A DNA stretch of 57,859 nucleotides, taken from assembly GCA_947505105.1 (NCBI GenBank), contig CANNKG010000009.1:1-57859 (forward strand), in the 5' to 3' direction. Of the stretch, positions 9,498 through 17,872 are shown piece after piece. Origin of the DNA: Methylococcaceae bacterium. Its GTDB lineage: Bacteria; Pseudomonadota; Gammaproteobacteria; Methylococcales; Methylomonadaceae. Every line of letters starts with the position of its first letter. Positions within the stretch are counted from its first letter, which is position 1. Below the pieces are notes generated by a model. That model was not told where the DNA came from. It saw only the letters and a program-made list of their open reading frames with translations, and made no database searches. The position numbers and the translations under genes are program-made.

Positions 9498-10643
9498 ATG
9501 CATCTTACTCAATCTCTGACCAGAACTTTTTATTGTCTAGCCCCACGGATATCTTTCATCGATCGTTATCTCAGGTTAACCTTACTTGCCGCAGTGTTCC
9601 TGGCTGATTCCGGCTGTAATTCATTCGGACCGGATAATTTAAGAGGGACTCATCCTCTCTATAACGAAGCAATCGTTAGCAGTATGAACGAACAGCTGGT
9701 ATTGAATATTGTGCGTACTCATTATCGCGATCCACTATTTTTTCTCGATGTTGCGAGCGTTACGGCCACTATGAAGCTGGATATGAGCGCCGGCCTTGAC
9801 CAATCTCAAATTGGCTGGAATGGTGGCAGCGACCTTATAAAATACAGTTTTGGCGCCGCTTACACGACTTCGCCGACCATCTCTTATGCACCACTGCAAG
9901 GCGAGGGATTCGTCAAAAGCGTATTGAGCCCGATTCCTATCGAAGTCTTATTCTCTCTGGGCGGATCGGGTTGGAGTACCCGGCGGGTTTTCGGTCTTTG
10001 TGTGGAACGCATCAATGGCTTGGAAAATGCTCCGAGTGCTTCCGGACCCACTCCCGTTGTCGCGCCCGAGCAAAATCGACAGTTTAATCGGCTTCTGGAA
10101 CTCCTGGAAACCCTGGCAGGGCATCATCTGATCATTCCACGGGTCAATACCGATACTAAAGAAATACAACTGGAAATCAAGAATTCCGTAAAATTCGGCG
10201 CTCAGATTCATGAGATCAAAGATTTGCTTGGGCTGGATCAAACGCTTGAAATCTACCAGTTAAATAGCGATTTTATCAAGTCACGGCGCGATACCGTATC
10301 GATTCGAACCCGCTCACTCACCAGCATCTTTTTTTATCTTTCACATCACGTTGAGACGCCGGAATCGCATAAAAACGCAGGATTGGTGACTATTACGCGC
10401 AATCAGAATGGCTCTGAATTCGATTGGGGGACAACACCGGCCGGACAGCTGTTTTACATTCGCCAAAGTGAGGAGCAGCCCGATTGGGCGTTTCTCGCGA
10501 TCCCGTATCGGGGTCATTGGTTTTATCTGGCGGATAATGATCTTGAGTCTAAATCAACCTTTATGTTGTTGATGCAGTTATTTCGACTGCAAGCCGGAAC
10601 AGCCAAATCAACCGGACCTACCTTGACCATTCCTGTTCGTTAA
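9498..10643 (+). CDS. Unrecognised lipoprotein-like protein
   Basis: I do not recognise this 381-residue protein. The N-terminus has a hydrophobic stretch (about 27-36) ending in a possible lipobox around Cys40 (LADSGC), although Asp at -3 is unusual and the n-region is long. The rest is a soluble-looking mixed alpha/beta protein with a Pro/Gly-rich segment near 130-150 and no cysteine-rich or enzyme motif that I can name. The ATG lies nine bases after the ADP-ribosylglycohydrolase stop with no clear ribosome site, so the two may be co-transcribed and coupled. If exported, it would act in the envelope while its neighbour acts in the cytoplasm, which makes a direct functional link uncertain. 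Confidence 0.7.
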   Translation: MHLTQSLTRTFYCLAPRISFIDRYLRLTLLAAVFLADSGCNSFGPDNLRGTHPLYNEAIVSSMNEQLVLNIVRTHYRDPLFFLDVASVTATMKLDMSAGLDQSQIGWNGGSDLIKYSFGAAYTTSPTISYAPLQGEGFVKSVLSPIPIEVLFSLGGSGWSTRRVFGLCVERINGLENAPSASGPTPVVAPEQNRQFNRLLELLETLAGHHLIIPRVNTDTKEIQLEIKNSVKFGAQIHEIKDLLGLDQTLEIYQLNSDFIKSRRDTVSIRTRSLTSIFFYLSHHVETPESHKNAGLVTITRNQNGSEFDWGTTPAGQLFYIRQSEEQPDWAFLAIPYRGHWFYLADNDLESKSTFMLLMQLFRLQAGTAKSTGPTLTIPVR

Positions 10644-11206
10644 TGACTGCTTATATTGATGCTGTTTTTCAAAAATGTGTTGAGTCAGCAATTCTCAATT
10701 TGGGCAGTCTGGTGTCGGGAAGGGTTAATCGAAGAACGCCGTAAACCCATCCATGCTGCCGACACCTTTTATTTGGCTTTAAGTTGAGAATTGCTGTCTT
10801 GAGTTATCGCTCTTTTACTTAGTAACGTGCGCTAAATAACGTGCACAACTAGCTCCGTCTCCCTCTGGGAGAGGGGATTAAATTGCTCAAGTTATTATTG
10901 CATGCGCGTTACTTATCGAAAGTATGTCCGATGTCCGTCTTTACCCAGATCTAGGATTGCGCCCCTACGAAAATACCCATGAAATCACTTGAAACTGAGG
11001 TAACTCGCAATTAATTCCGTACCTCACAGAATAACAACGTGATACGCAGCTTTTATCAACCCATGATGCGCAGTCTATCGTCAGCAGCTATTATCTGCTA
11101 TGTTATTTTCTGTGTATTTTCTTAAAAGTTAAGTGTTCACTTATGCCCTCCCAACCTTCCCTTTATCAGGGGATTCTAGGCAATAGAACATCGATATTGG
11201 AGCAAC
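10644..11206. other. Intergenic region with repeat-like sequence
   Basis: The 563 bases between the lipoprotein-like gene and the permease hold a large nested inverted repeat (separate entry) and, near 10853-10876, a GC-rich stretch (CCGTCTCCCTCTGGGAGAGG) that can itself form a short hairpin. Nothing coding is supported. The ribosome site of the permease (GGAGCAAC) ends the region. Confidence 0.5.
10686..10796. repeat. Nested inverted repeat (large hairpin element)
   Basis: The outer arms are perfect over 13 bp: CAGCAATTCTCAA at 10686-10698 and TTGAGAATTGCTG at 10784-10796. Inside them GGTGTCGG (10711-10718) pairs with CCGACACC (10759-10766). The element is about 110 bases and non-coding. 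It resembles dispersed intergenic palindromic repeats rather than a simple terminator, since it lacks a T-tract and has a large loop with its own structure. Confidence 0.75.
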
Positions 11207-12283
11207 ATGATGCAGGATAGATTTTTTGAAAAAGTGAGCGGGCTTGCGATTATCGCTGTGTTAATCATGGGCTGTCTTAGACTGATCTTACCGTTTTTAG
11301 GCGCATTGTTGTGGGGAGTCATTATTGCTATTTCGACCTTTCCTTTGTTCGAACGACTTGAAAGCGCTATGCATGGTCGTCGACGCACGGCTGCTTTGGT
11401 ATTATCAGCTACGCTCATCATCGTGTTGGTAGTGCCTATTTCGATGCTGGTTTACTCACTGGGCGAGCATGTGACTTCGTTATCCAAACTGGTTGGGGAT
11501 TTGTCCGGAATCAGTCTGCCGCCCGTGCCGAGTTGGCTGATTGACATTCCAATCATCGGGCCGCCCATCCAAGACATATGGGAGGAAGCAGATGCTGATA
11601 TGCCCGCTTTACTTCAAAGTCTGATGCCCACGATTAAAAATGGCATGACTTGGTTACTTAAGCAAAGCGGTAATTTAACCCTGTCGTTACTGGAGTTTTT
11701 GTTTGCCATTGTCTTGGCTGGTTTTCTATGTGTAAATGCTGCCGATGCCCGTCAGATGCTTGATCGGTTTATTTATAGAATTGCTGGCTCGCAAGGATTT
11801 ATATTAATCAATGTGGCAGGTCAAACTATTCGTTCAGTATCGGTTGGCGTGATGGGTACAGCTTTGCTCCAGGCACTGTTAAGCACCTTCGGTTTTGTGT
11901 TGGCGGGCGTTCCAGGAGCCGGTTTGCTTGGGGTGTTTTGTTTTATACTGTCAACTATGCAGCTAGGTACCGCTTTAGTTTGGATTCCGACGGCATTTTG
12001 GCTGGGTTATCATGATGAAACCGGCTGGGCAATTTTTACGGCGGTTTTGGGCATTTTTATCAATATTTCCGACAATATTGTTAAGCCTTACTTGATCAGT
12101 CAGGGGAATGGTTTACCGATTCCGTTGATCTTTTTAGGTGTTCTCGGAGGGTTGTTAGCCTGGGGATTTATTGGGATTTTTGTGGGGGCTACTTTGCTGG
12201 TAGTCTGTTTCACCTTGCTTCAAAGTTGGCTTGAATTGGATCCTGAAGCATCGAACCGGTCCGATCTTTATAAAAACATGTAG
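11207..12283 (+). CDS. AI-2E family (PerM-like) membrane permease
   Basis: This 358-residue protein is very hydrophobic with about seven or eight membrane segments. These are paired near the N-terminus (16-60), then one near 70-90, with a soluble loop at about 95-160 and further helices in the C-terminal half. The layout and the C-terminal segment containing ISDNIVKPYLISQGNGLPIP match the AI-2E/PerM family. Family members have been linked to autoinducer export or sodium/proton antiport, but most are uncharacterised and the substrate here is unknown. The first of two adjacent ATG codons follows GGAGCAAC, a good ribosome site. Confidence 0.85.
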   Translation: MMQDRFFEKVSGLAIIAVLIMGCLRLILPFLGALLWGVIIAISTFPLFERLESAMHGRRRTAALVLSATLIIVLVVPISMLVYSLGEHVTSLSKLVGDLSGISLPPVPSWLIDIPIIGPPIQDIWEEADADMPALLQSLMPTIKNGMTWLLKQSGNLTLSLLEFLFAIVLAGFLCVNAADARQMLDRFIYRIAGSQGFILINVAGQTIRSVSVGVMGTALLQALLSTFGFVLAGVPGAGLLGVFCFILSTMQLGTALVWIPTAFWLGYHDETGWAIFTAVLGIFINISDNIVKPYLISQGNGLPIPLIFLGVLGGLLAWGFIGIFVGATLLVVCFTLLQSWLELDPEASNRSDLYKNM

Positions 12284-12302
12284 TGTCTCAGCTGGTGATC
12301 AT

Positions 12303-12338
12303 GAATGGTGCCCGGAATTGACATTTCGGGCACCATTC
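12303..12338. terminator. Hairpin between convergent genes (probable bidirectional terminator)
   Basis: A perfect 12-bp stem (GAATGGTGCCCG at 12303-12314, CGGGCACCATTC at 12327-12338) with a 12-base loop lies between the ends of the PerM-like gene and gpmI, which converge. There is no long T-run on either side, so it may act with a factor rather than as a classical intrinsic terminator. Confidence 0.7.
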
Positions 12339-12371
12339 AAATCCTTCATTACAGCCGTCGATGCAACCAGT

Positions 12372-14024
12372 TTACCCGACGGTCACGATGCTTTTAGCAT
12401 AATCTTCCGGTGGCTCAAAACCCAGTAAGGTAATGCAGGTCGCGGCCAGATTGGCGATACCGGCTTTTGGAACCTCTGCCAAATGAGCGTTAGCGGTTCC
12501 AGAGGGGTCGTAGACAATTGCCGGCACCGGATTCAAAGAATGCGCGGTCTTCGGAAGATATTTGCCTTGCGCATCCAATACCAAGGTACCGGTCTTTTTA
12601 TCCAGCTCACACATGTCGTCTGCATTGCCATGGTCGGCTGAACAGACCAGAATACCATTGGTCTTTTTCAGAGCTTCTATAATTTTGCCCACTCCTTCAT
12701 CGACCGCTTCAACCGCCAATTTTACTGCACTCACCACGCCGGTATGTCCGACCATATCACCGTTCGGGAAATTGAGGCGGATAAACTGATATTCACCGCT
12801 TTCAATCGCCTTTACTACGGTATCGGTAATTTCATCGGCTTTCATGCGCGGCGCATCTTCAAACGGACACACATCGGACGGAATTTCCTGCCAGGTTTCG
12901 GTTGGAAATTTGCCGGAGTTATTGCCGTTGAAGAAATAGGTCATGTGGCCAAACTTCTGAGTTTCCGAAATTGCCAACTGTTTGACCCCGGCATTGGAGA
13001 GATATTCGCTCATCGTGCGATCAATGGCCGGAGGGGTAACCAGATAGCGGTTCGGTACGCCTAAGTCGCCGTCATATTGCATCATCCCGGCATACAGCAC
13101 ATCGGGTTTGGGGCCGCGTGCAAATTCTTTCAAATCATCCGCTTCAAAGGCCTTGGTGATTTCCAACGAGCGATCACCGCGAAAGTTAAAGAAAATGACG
13201 CTGTCGCCATCAACAATCGGACCGACCGGTTTCCCATCGCGTTCAATTACAAACGCCGGTAAATCCTGATCGAGAATACCTGGAATTTCTTGACGATAGG
13301 TTTCTACGGCATCCTTCATCGAAGCAAACATCCGGCCTTCGGCTTTTACGTGGGTATCCCAACCACGTTTGACCATGTCCCAATTGGCGTTATACCTATC
13401 CATGGTAATGTTCATGCGTCCACCGCCCGATGCCACGCAATAATCGACCGTGCCATCGGCGTTCAGGTCGTTTAAGAACGATTCAAAGCGCTCGACATAT
13501 TCCAATGCTGACGTCGGTGGCACATCGCGTCCGTCAATCAATGGATGAATGCGTGCTTTTTTGACGCCTTGCTCTTTGGCTTTACGCAGCATGGATTCCA
13601 GATGATTGATATTGGAATGTACGTTGCCATCTGATAACAGCCCGATGAAATGTAAGGTCGAATTTTTGGCATTGACGTTGCTGACGAGTTCTTGCCAAAC
13701 CGAACCGGCAGCATACATGGCTCCAGTCGCAATTGCCTTGCCGACTAAGGCCGCACCTTGTTCAAACACCCGACCGCAGCCGATCGCATTATGGCCGACT
13801 TCTGAATTCCCCATGTCGCCGTCATCCGGTAAACCTACTGCGACCCCATGTGCCCGCAATTCAGTATATAAAGCATGTTCGCGTAACCAGTCCAGATTTG
13901 GCGTGTTTGACTGCTTTACGAAATCGCTTTCGGGATTTTTACCAACGCCGACCCCATCCATTATTACTAATACCACTGGACCTTTCGGACCTGAAAAAGC
14001 CGAACTTTTTTTCAATTCAATCAT
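12372..14024 (-). CDS. gpmI: 2,3-bisphosphoglycerate-independent phosphoglycerate mutase
   Basis: This 550-residue enzyme interconverts 3- and 2-phosphoglycerate in the cytoplasm using two manganese ions. The alkaline-phosphatase-fold motifs are clear: the metal-binding Asp23 in VIMDGVGVGKNP, the phospho-acceptor Ser74 in DMGNSEVGHNAIG, the RIHPLIDGRDVPP loop, and the C-terminal metal site CSADHGNADDM. It is somewhat longer than the roughly 510-residue enterobacterial enzyme. An AGGTAT ribosome site precedes the ATG. The gene stands alone, convergent with the permease, with the hairpin at 12303-12338 between them. Confidence 0.95.
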   Translation of the reverse strand: MIELKKSSAFSGPKGPVVLVIMDGVGVGKNPESDFVKQSNTPNLDWLREHALYTELRAHGVAVGLPDDGDMGNSEVGHNAIGCGRVFEQGAALVGKAIATGAMYAAGSVWQELVSNVNAKNSTLHFIGLLSDGNVHSNINHLESMLRKAKEQGVKKARIHPLIDGRDVPPTSALEYVERFESFLNDLNADGTVDYCVASGGGRMNITMDRYNANWDMVKRGWDTHVKAEGRMFASMKDAVETYRQEIPGILDQDLPAFVIERDGKPVGPIVDGDSVIFFNFRGDRSLEITKAFEADDLKEFARGPKPDVLYAGMMQYDGDLGVPNRYLVTPPAIDRTMSEYLSNAGVKQLAISETQKFGHMTYFFNGNNSGKFPTETWQEIPSDVCPFEDAPRMKADEITDTVVKAIESGEYQFIRLNFPNGDMVGHTGVVSAVKLAVEAVDEGVGKIIEALKKTNGILVCSADHGNADDMCELDKKTGTLVLDAQGKYLPKTAHSLNPVPAIVYDPSGTANAHLAEVPKAGIANLAATCITLLGFEPPEDYAKSIVTVG

Positions 14025-14404
14025 TTAAGATACCTATTTACATTAAAACACATTCCAAGATCCTCCCGAATTTAGAACAGCAACATCATCAGCTTAAGTG
14101 TACGTAGTATTCAGCATTTCTTTGCTAACAAGTGCTTAAAAACAATCGGGAGCGTTAATTTTTGGACACTGACTTGTTAATAAAACTCATTCATTGATAA
14201 AGCGAGTAGTCAAAATTGGTTTTCCCGTGAGTTTTCAGCATACCTTAAAAACACTTATTTTGAAATTATTACCCCTGCATTTGATTCGATAAATCGCGAT
14301 GCGACTCATAATTGAGCTAACTTTTGAGTAATGAGTTGCGCCACTTTTTCGAAGGATTGAAACATTTCGCCAAAGAGTAGTTTAAATTTTGTTTATTCAT
14401 TATT
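14025..14404. other. Intergenic region upstream of gpmI
   Basis: These 380 AT-rich bases lie between the gpmI start and the decayed kinase fragment. They must contain the gpmI promoter on the minus strand, which I could not fix. No coding sequence or notable repeat was seen. Confidence 0.45.
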
Positions 14405-14830
14405 TTAACAGGCGATTTCTAAAGCCTGACAATGCTCGCCTATACGGAGCGCGCCAACCGAGCGAGAGGCCGAGTTCAGCGCATGAGTGTAAAGCTCAAA
14501 ATCGATCATCCCGATCACACCGTTAATTGGGGTATGAATCTCGTGACTCAAATTGGCCAGAAATTCACTTTTAGACTTGGGCGCTTGAAGAGCAATTTCT
14601 TTAGCTTCGGTAATGGCTATTTCCGCCAGATTACTCGTCGTTACATTCATAACCACGCCATGGCTATGAATTGGTTGACCTTCTTCACCACGAATGACTT
14701 GACCGAGTAAGTGTACCCAAATGATTTTGTCGTCGATAGGGCGTCGGTAAGGATGGATTATTTCCTGTGACAGTCGCTTGATAATTGGCAAGGGTCGCAT
14801 CCGCTGCAGTTTGACCTTTAAGACGTTCAA
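14405..14830 (-). pseudogene. Remnant of a hybrid histidine kinase (PAS end, HisKA start and Hpt end joined)
   Basis: The 141-residue reading frame contains the C-terminal part of a PAS domain (about 27-65) and a HisKA H-box (KSEFLANLSHEIHTPINGV, about 86-104). Directly after GMID comes a segment that looks like the heart of a histidine phosphotransfer domain (HALNSASRSVGALRIGEHCQ, about 115-134). The ATPase and receiver domains that should lie between are missing, so a large in-frame deletion is the simplest reading. Upstream of about 14745 the PAS homology seems to continue in another frame (LKGQTAADATLANYQATVTG), indicating a frameshift, and it ends at the insertion-sequence remnant. No catalytic domain remains, so kinase function is lost. 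Confidence 0.75.
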
Positions 14831-14871
14831 TACGATGCTCTTATTTCAACCAAAAAATAGGAGAATCGGAA

Positions 14872-15267
14872 ATGAGATGAGAGCAAAGTCTGAGCCATAG
14901 TTAGCGGAATTGCAAATACCATGTGGTGTTCATTCCAAAGCGGAAGCGTAAAGCGATGTTTGGTGTGTTATGCCAACATTTGGGAAAGCTGTTCAATGAG
15001 TTAGCCAAGCAAAAAGGCTGTGAAATATTGGAAGGGCATTTGATGGTGGATCATGTGCACCTGTGCATCAGTATTCCGCCGAAATATGCCGTATCTAACG
15101 TGGTTGGTTACATCAAAGGCAAAAGTGCGATTTCAATTGCCCGTAACTTCACAGGAAAGACCAAGAATTTCACAGGTGAAAATTTTTGGGCACGCGGTTA
15201 TTTTGTTTCTTCACGCGAACAAGAACGAGAAGAGGAGCGCTATGAGCAATTGTCGCTCTTTGGGTAG
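14872..15267 (+). pseudogene. tnpA: IS200/IS605 family transposase TnpA, inactivated
   Basis: The frame that begins at ATG 14872 has stop codons at 14878 (TGA) and 14902 (TAG), yet matches the usual family start on both sides of them (SLSHS, then NCKYHVVFIPKRKRK). The HUH motif is intact in LMVDHVHLCISIPPKY. Near the C-terminus FWARGYFVSS runs straight into REQEREEERYEQLSLF. The segment that normally lies between, including the catalytic tyrosine, is missing. The element therefore could not transpose on its own. A shorter product could start at GTG 14923, but it would still lack the nucleophile. Confidence 0.8.
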
Positions 15268-15933
15268 ACGAATCCGCCTTTAGGTGGGTCATGAACGGGC
15301 TCCTTTGAAGGGCTAACAGATAAATGCCCCCGGCTATGCCGGGGTGATTTAACTGGAAAATAGTACGCTGTAATTGCATTACAATCCATGCATAATTGAA
15401 TTTTAATTATTATTAATAGCAGGTTTAAAAGGCTAATAGATTTCGGTTTTTCTATTTGCTTTGACTTTAGCCAAACTTAGCGGCAACTTCTAAAATAGAA
15501 TTATTCCAGGTGGGTATAAAGAACTTTATGACACAATCGGAAAAGTATCTTGTTACATACTTTCAAAGCTGTTACATTATAAAGAATACATGACGATAAC
15601 AACGATAACTTGCTAAGACTTTCGTTAATCATTTGCTTCAAGTCTACGTGATAATAATGAAATTCTTCTTGCGGCTATTCGCTAGATATACGAATGAAAA
15701 AATAATACTTTGTATTCAATAATATAAAGTAGTTTTTTATATTCAAGAATTCTCAAAGTAAAAAAAATCTTATCAAAGCAGAAGGGATGATAGTGCTGGT
15801 GTGAGTTTAGTTTGACGACGTGTATACAAAAAAATAGTTAATTTTTTGGTTATTTAAATACTTTATCTATTATTAAGATAATATTAAAATAAACCGACAA
15901 AATTTATTAATATTTAATTAATTAGGATGTCTC
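15268..15933. other. Intergenic region after the IS200 remnant, AT-rich
   Basis: The first 80 bases are the insertion-sequence end with its hairpin. The remaining part (about 15350-15933) is strongly AT-rich, with no open reading frame that I trust. It probably holds the promoter of the secreted DUF1566 protein gene. Confidence 0.5.
15328..15344 (+). repeat. Subterminal hairpin of the IS200-type right end
   Basis: CCCCGGC (15328-15334) pairs with GCCGGGG (15338-15344) around a TAT loop. IS200/IS605 transposases recognise such short imperfect or perfect hairpins near each element end. It sits about 60 bases after the transposase stop, the expected place. Confidence 0.7.
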
Positions 15934-16719
15934 ATGTTAAATCTTATCGTCTTTTTATTAAGCGTATTGATTGCTCCTTTGACGCATGCGAACGCAGAAG
16001 CGAATTATTCAGAGGTTACAAAAATTTTATCATTGCCTGATGTAGAATTTAACGGTAATCATTATTCAGTAGAATTTCAATTAGGGAGTGATTCTAGCTT
16101 TACTCTCATCCATAGCGAGCTTTTAGCTGGACCGACGAACTCTTTGCGGGCGGAATATGACATGAAGAGTAATACGTTTACAGTTCGACGAGCATTCGCC
16201 AATAATCGTTATTATTCCGGCAAACTTATTTATGGCAGTAGAGCTACTTATAATGTGGTAGATCTTAAGGAAATTCATTCAATTAATTGGTGTGGTAGTG
16301 ATAATGGAACAGAGAAACCCGCTGATCAAGTGGGTTATGAAGTTGGTAATATTAGCCCAAGTGGCGGAATTATATTCAGTCCAGGTATAGAAGCGCAGCC
16401 ATGTGACCTTAATATCGGTGGGCAAACCTATGAAGGTTACTGGTATAGTTTTGGAACATTAAGAAATTATTACACTTGGTATGAAGCCATGACTTATGCT
16501 AGAAATGCTGGTTCAGGATGGCGTTTACCCACCAAAGAAGAGTTAGATTTACTCTATCAAAATCAACGGATTGTCCAAGGATTTGAGGAGGATGGCTATT
16601 GGAGTTCAACCGAAACTTCTGATACTGTCTCGGGATGGGTTCAATTCTATTTCATTGGCAATCAGTACATTTCATCTAAAACCCAACGACATATGGTGCG
16701 CCTTGTTCGCAACCTTTAA
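15934..16719 (+). CDS. Secreted DUF1566 (Lcl C-terminal-like) domain protein
   Basis: This 261-residue protein starts with a clear signal peptide (hydrophobic 3-15, cleavage probably after the Ala-rich stretch near 19-22). The N-terminal half (about 23-120) is a beta-rich region that I do not recognise. The C-terminal part (about 130-261) matches DUF1566, the domain also found at the end of the Legionella collagen-like adhesin, with GWRLPTKEELDLLY, GYWSSTE and a final VRLVR. Such proteins are exported and often thought to bind surfaces or glycans, but no enzyme activity is known. It stands alone, between the insertion-sequence remnant and the polysaccharide locus. Confidence 0.85.
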   Translation: MLNLIVFLLSVLIAPLTHANAEANYSEVTKILSLPDVEFNGNHYSVEFQLGSDSSFTLIHSELLAGPTNSLRAEYDMKSNTFTVRRAFANNRYYSGKLIYGSRATYNVVDLKEIHSINWCGSDNGTEKPADQVGYEVGNISPSGGIIFSPGIEAQPCDLNIGGQTYEGYWYSFGTLRNYYTWYEAMTYARNAGSGWRLPTKEELDLLYQNQRIVQGFEEDGYWSSTETSDTVSGWVQFYFIGNQYISSKTQRHMVRLVRNL

Positions 16720-16841
16720 GGCTTGAACTCGAAATAATTATAAAGCGATCTTACCTTCACAATTAGCAGGATTATTATTTTTGTTATCTTAAACAGTCTT
16801 GTTGTTTGGGGCTACCTAATGTTTGTAGCGTGAAAAATTTT

Positions 16842-16910
16842 ACAGTCTTTTGCTGAGCGGAGCTATAGTTTCGACTCTGCTCGGCTAACGGTATGCCCTA
16901 TTTAGAATGG
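16842..16910. repeat. REP-like palindromic repeat, degenerate copy
   Basis: This stretch can be aligned by eye with 17371-17450. It shares ACAGTC, GCTGAGCGGAG, TTCGACTC, GCTC and AACGGTA, and then a similar tail ending in AATGG. It lacks about eleven bases of the loop and one arm is damaged, so it no longer forms a perfect hairpin. Confidence 0.65.
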
Positions 16911-17041
16911 AAAGACATGTTTGTTAATTTTCAATAATTACTACCTTAATATTTATTGTCAGAATTAGACCCCGTTTTATAGGCGAGAGTAGCTTTCGTT
17001 TCTTAGATTACAGACATTATATTCATCCTAAAAAGAGCAGT

Positions 17042-17105
17042 TGAGACCTTAAAATTCCATTCGCCCTGAGTTTATCGAAGGGTTGAACGGGATTTTAAGG
17101 TCTCA
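17042..17105. repeat. Palindromic repeat with REP-like core
   Basis: Perfect 14-bp arms TGAGACCTTAAAAT (17042-17055) and ATTTTAAGGTCTCA (17092-17105) flank a core that is itself roughly palindromic (TTCGCCCTGAG, then TCGAAGGGTTGAACGG). This core type is widespread between genes of many environmental proteobacteria. Confidence 0.75.
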
Positions 17106-17116
17106 TCGTCTGGGTG

Positions 17117-17176
17117 AACGCATAGAAAACCGTCCATGCTTCGACTGGGCTCAGCACGAACGGTTTTCTATGCGTT
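17117..17176. repeat. Palindromic repeat with REP-like core
   Basis: Perfect 17-bp arms, AACGCATAGAAAACCGT (17117-17133) and ACGGTTTTCTATGCGTT (17160-17176), flank a core containing CTTCGACTGGGCTCAGCACG. It lies eleven bases after the previous repeat and has the same architecture with different arms. Confidence 0.75.
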
Positions 17177-17370
17177 GAACGGCGCTATTTAGGTTCATGC
17201 GGTCTTGATTGATCTTGCATGACCAATTTTAGTGGATCGTGCGGTGCGAACTCGCATTTAGGTTAATTTAGGCCATGTTCGGTTAATCCTGATCCCTTCC
17301 TGATTTGCTTACGGAAAATAGGTGGTTTCTTGAAAGTTATTGTGGATACCTTTTTAAGCCGGGACAAAGT

Positions 17371-17450
17371 ACAGTCGCTGGCTGAGCGGAGTCGAAGTTA
17401 TTTAATCGCTTCGACTCCGCTCAGTGAACGGTAAGTCCTGTATATAATGG
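17371..17450. repeat. REP-like palindromic repeat, intact copy
   Basis: A perfect 16-bp inverted repeat, CTGAGCGGAGTCGAAG (17382-17397) and CTTCGACTCCGCTCAG (17409-17424), with an 11-base loop. The surrounding sequence matches the degenerate copy at 16842-16910. Confidence 0.8.
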
Positions 17451-17872
17451 TAAGCCTCAGTGTGTGTCTTGTTTTAGATATCATTCATCCTAAGTGGTTA
17501 AGAATTAATTAAGCATTTAGTACATTTATTCGTAACTTACAAGGCGAATATTATTGACCATTCATCACAAATTGATGACAATGCAAACTCTGTATGGATT
17601 CTGAATAGCGTCGTCGAAAAATATCGTAAGTAAGGAGCATAAAATAACTTGGGCAACTTAACAATTCTGATGCCTTTCAGAGGGACTTGATTTGTTTGAG
17701 GTTGGTTTTAGTAACGAGATTTTAAGAAATGATGATTAACTTTAGTTTGCTAAGTTGAGCATTAATTGCGCATTTCCAAATAACACTATTGCTATTGTAA
17801 ATTCTGAGTAGTCCAGAATAGTTATTATATATATTTACATCCATTAAACAATTTTCAAATAGAATTTGATAT

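Larger units (their letters stand above)
14860..15350 (+). mobile_element. Decayed IS200/IS605-type insertion sequence
   Basis: A degenerate single-gene element consisting of a broken tnpA transposase followed by a subterminal hairpin (15328-15344), as expected for the right end of IS200-group elements. No tnpB accessory gene is present. It appears to have landed at the 5' side of the kinase remnant. The outer boundaries are approximate because such elements lack terminal inverted repeats. Confidence 0.65.
16720..17872. other. Long intergenic region with several palindromic repeats
   Basis: No gene is supported in these 1153 bases. They contain at least four palindromic repeat units between 16842 and 17450 (separate entries), of the REP-like kind with a core resembling TTCGACTCCGCTCAGTGAAC. 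The last 400 bases are AT-rich and should carry the promoter of the polysaccharide operon, including a TA-rich stretch near 17825-17840. Confidence 0.6.

Noticed and set aside
10302-10315. GATTCGAACCC resembling a tRNA T-arm
   Set aside because: It lies inside a well-supported coding sequence and no acceptor stem or anticodon arm can be folded around it.
13606-14107. Plus-strand reading frames opposite gpmI
   Set aside because: They are shadows of the gpmI coding sequence, rich in Pro and Cys with no plausible domain.
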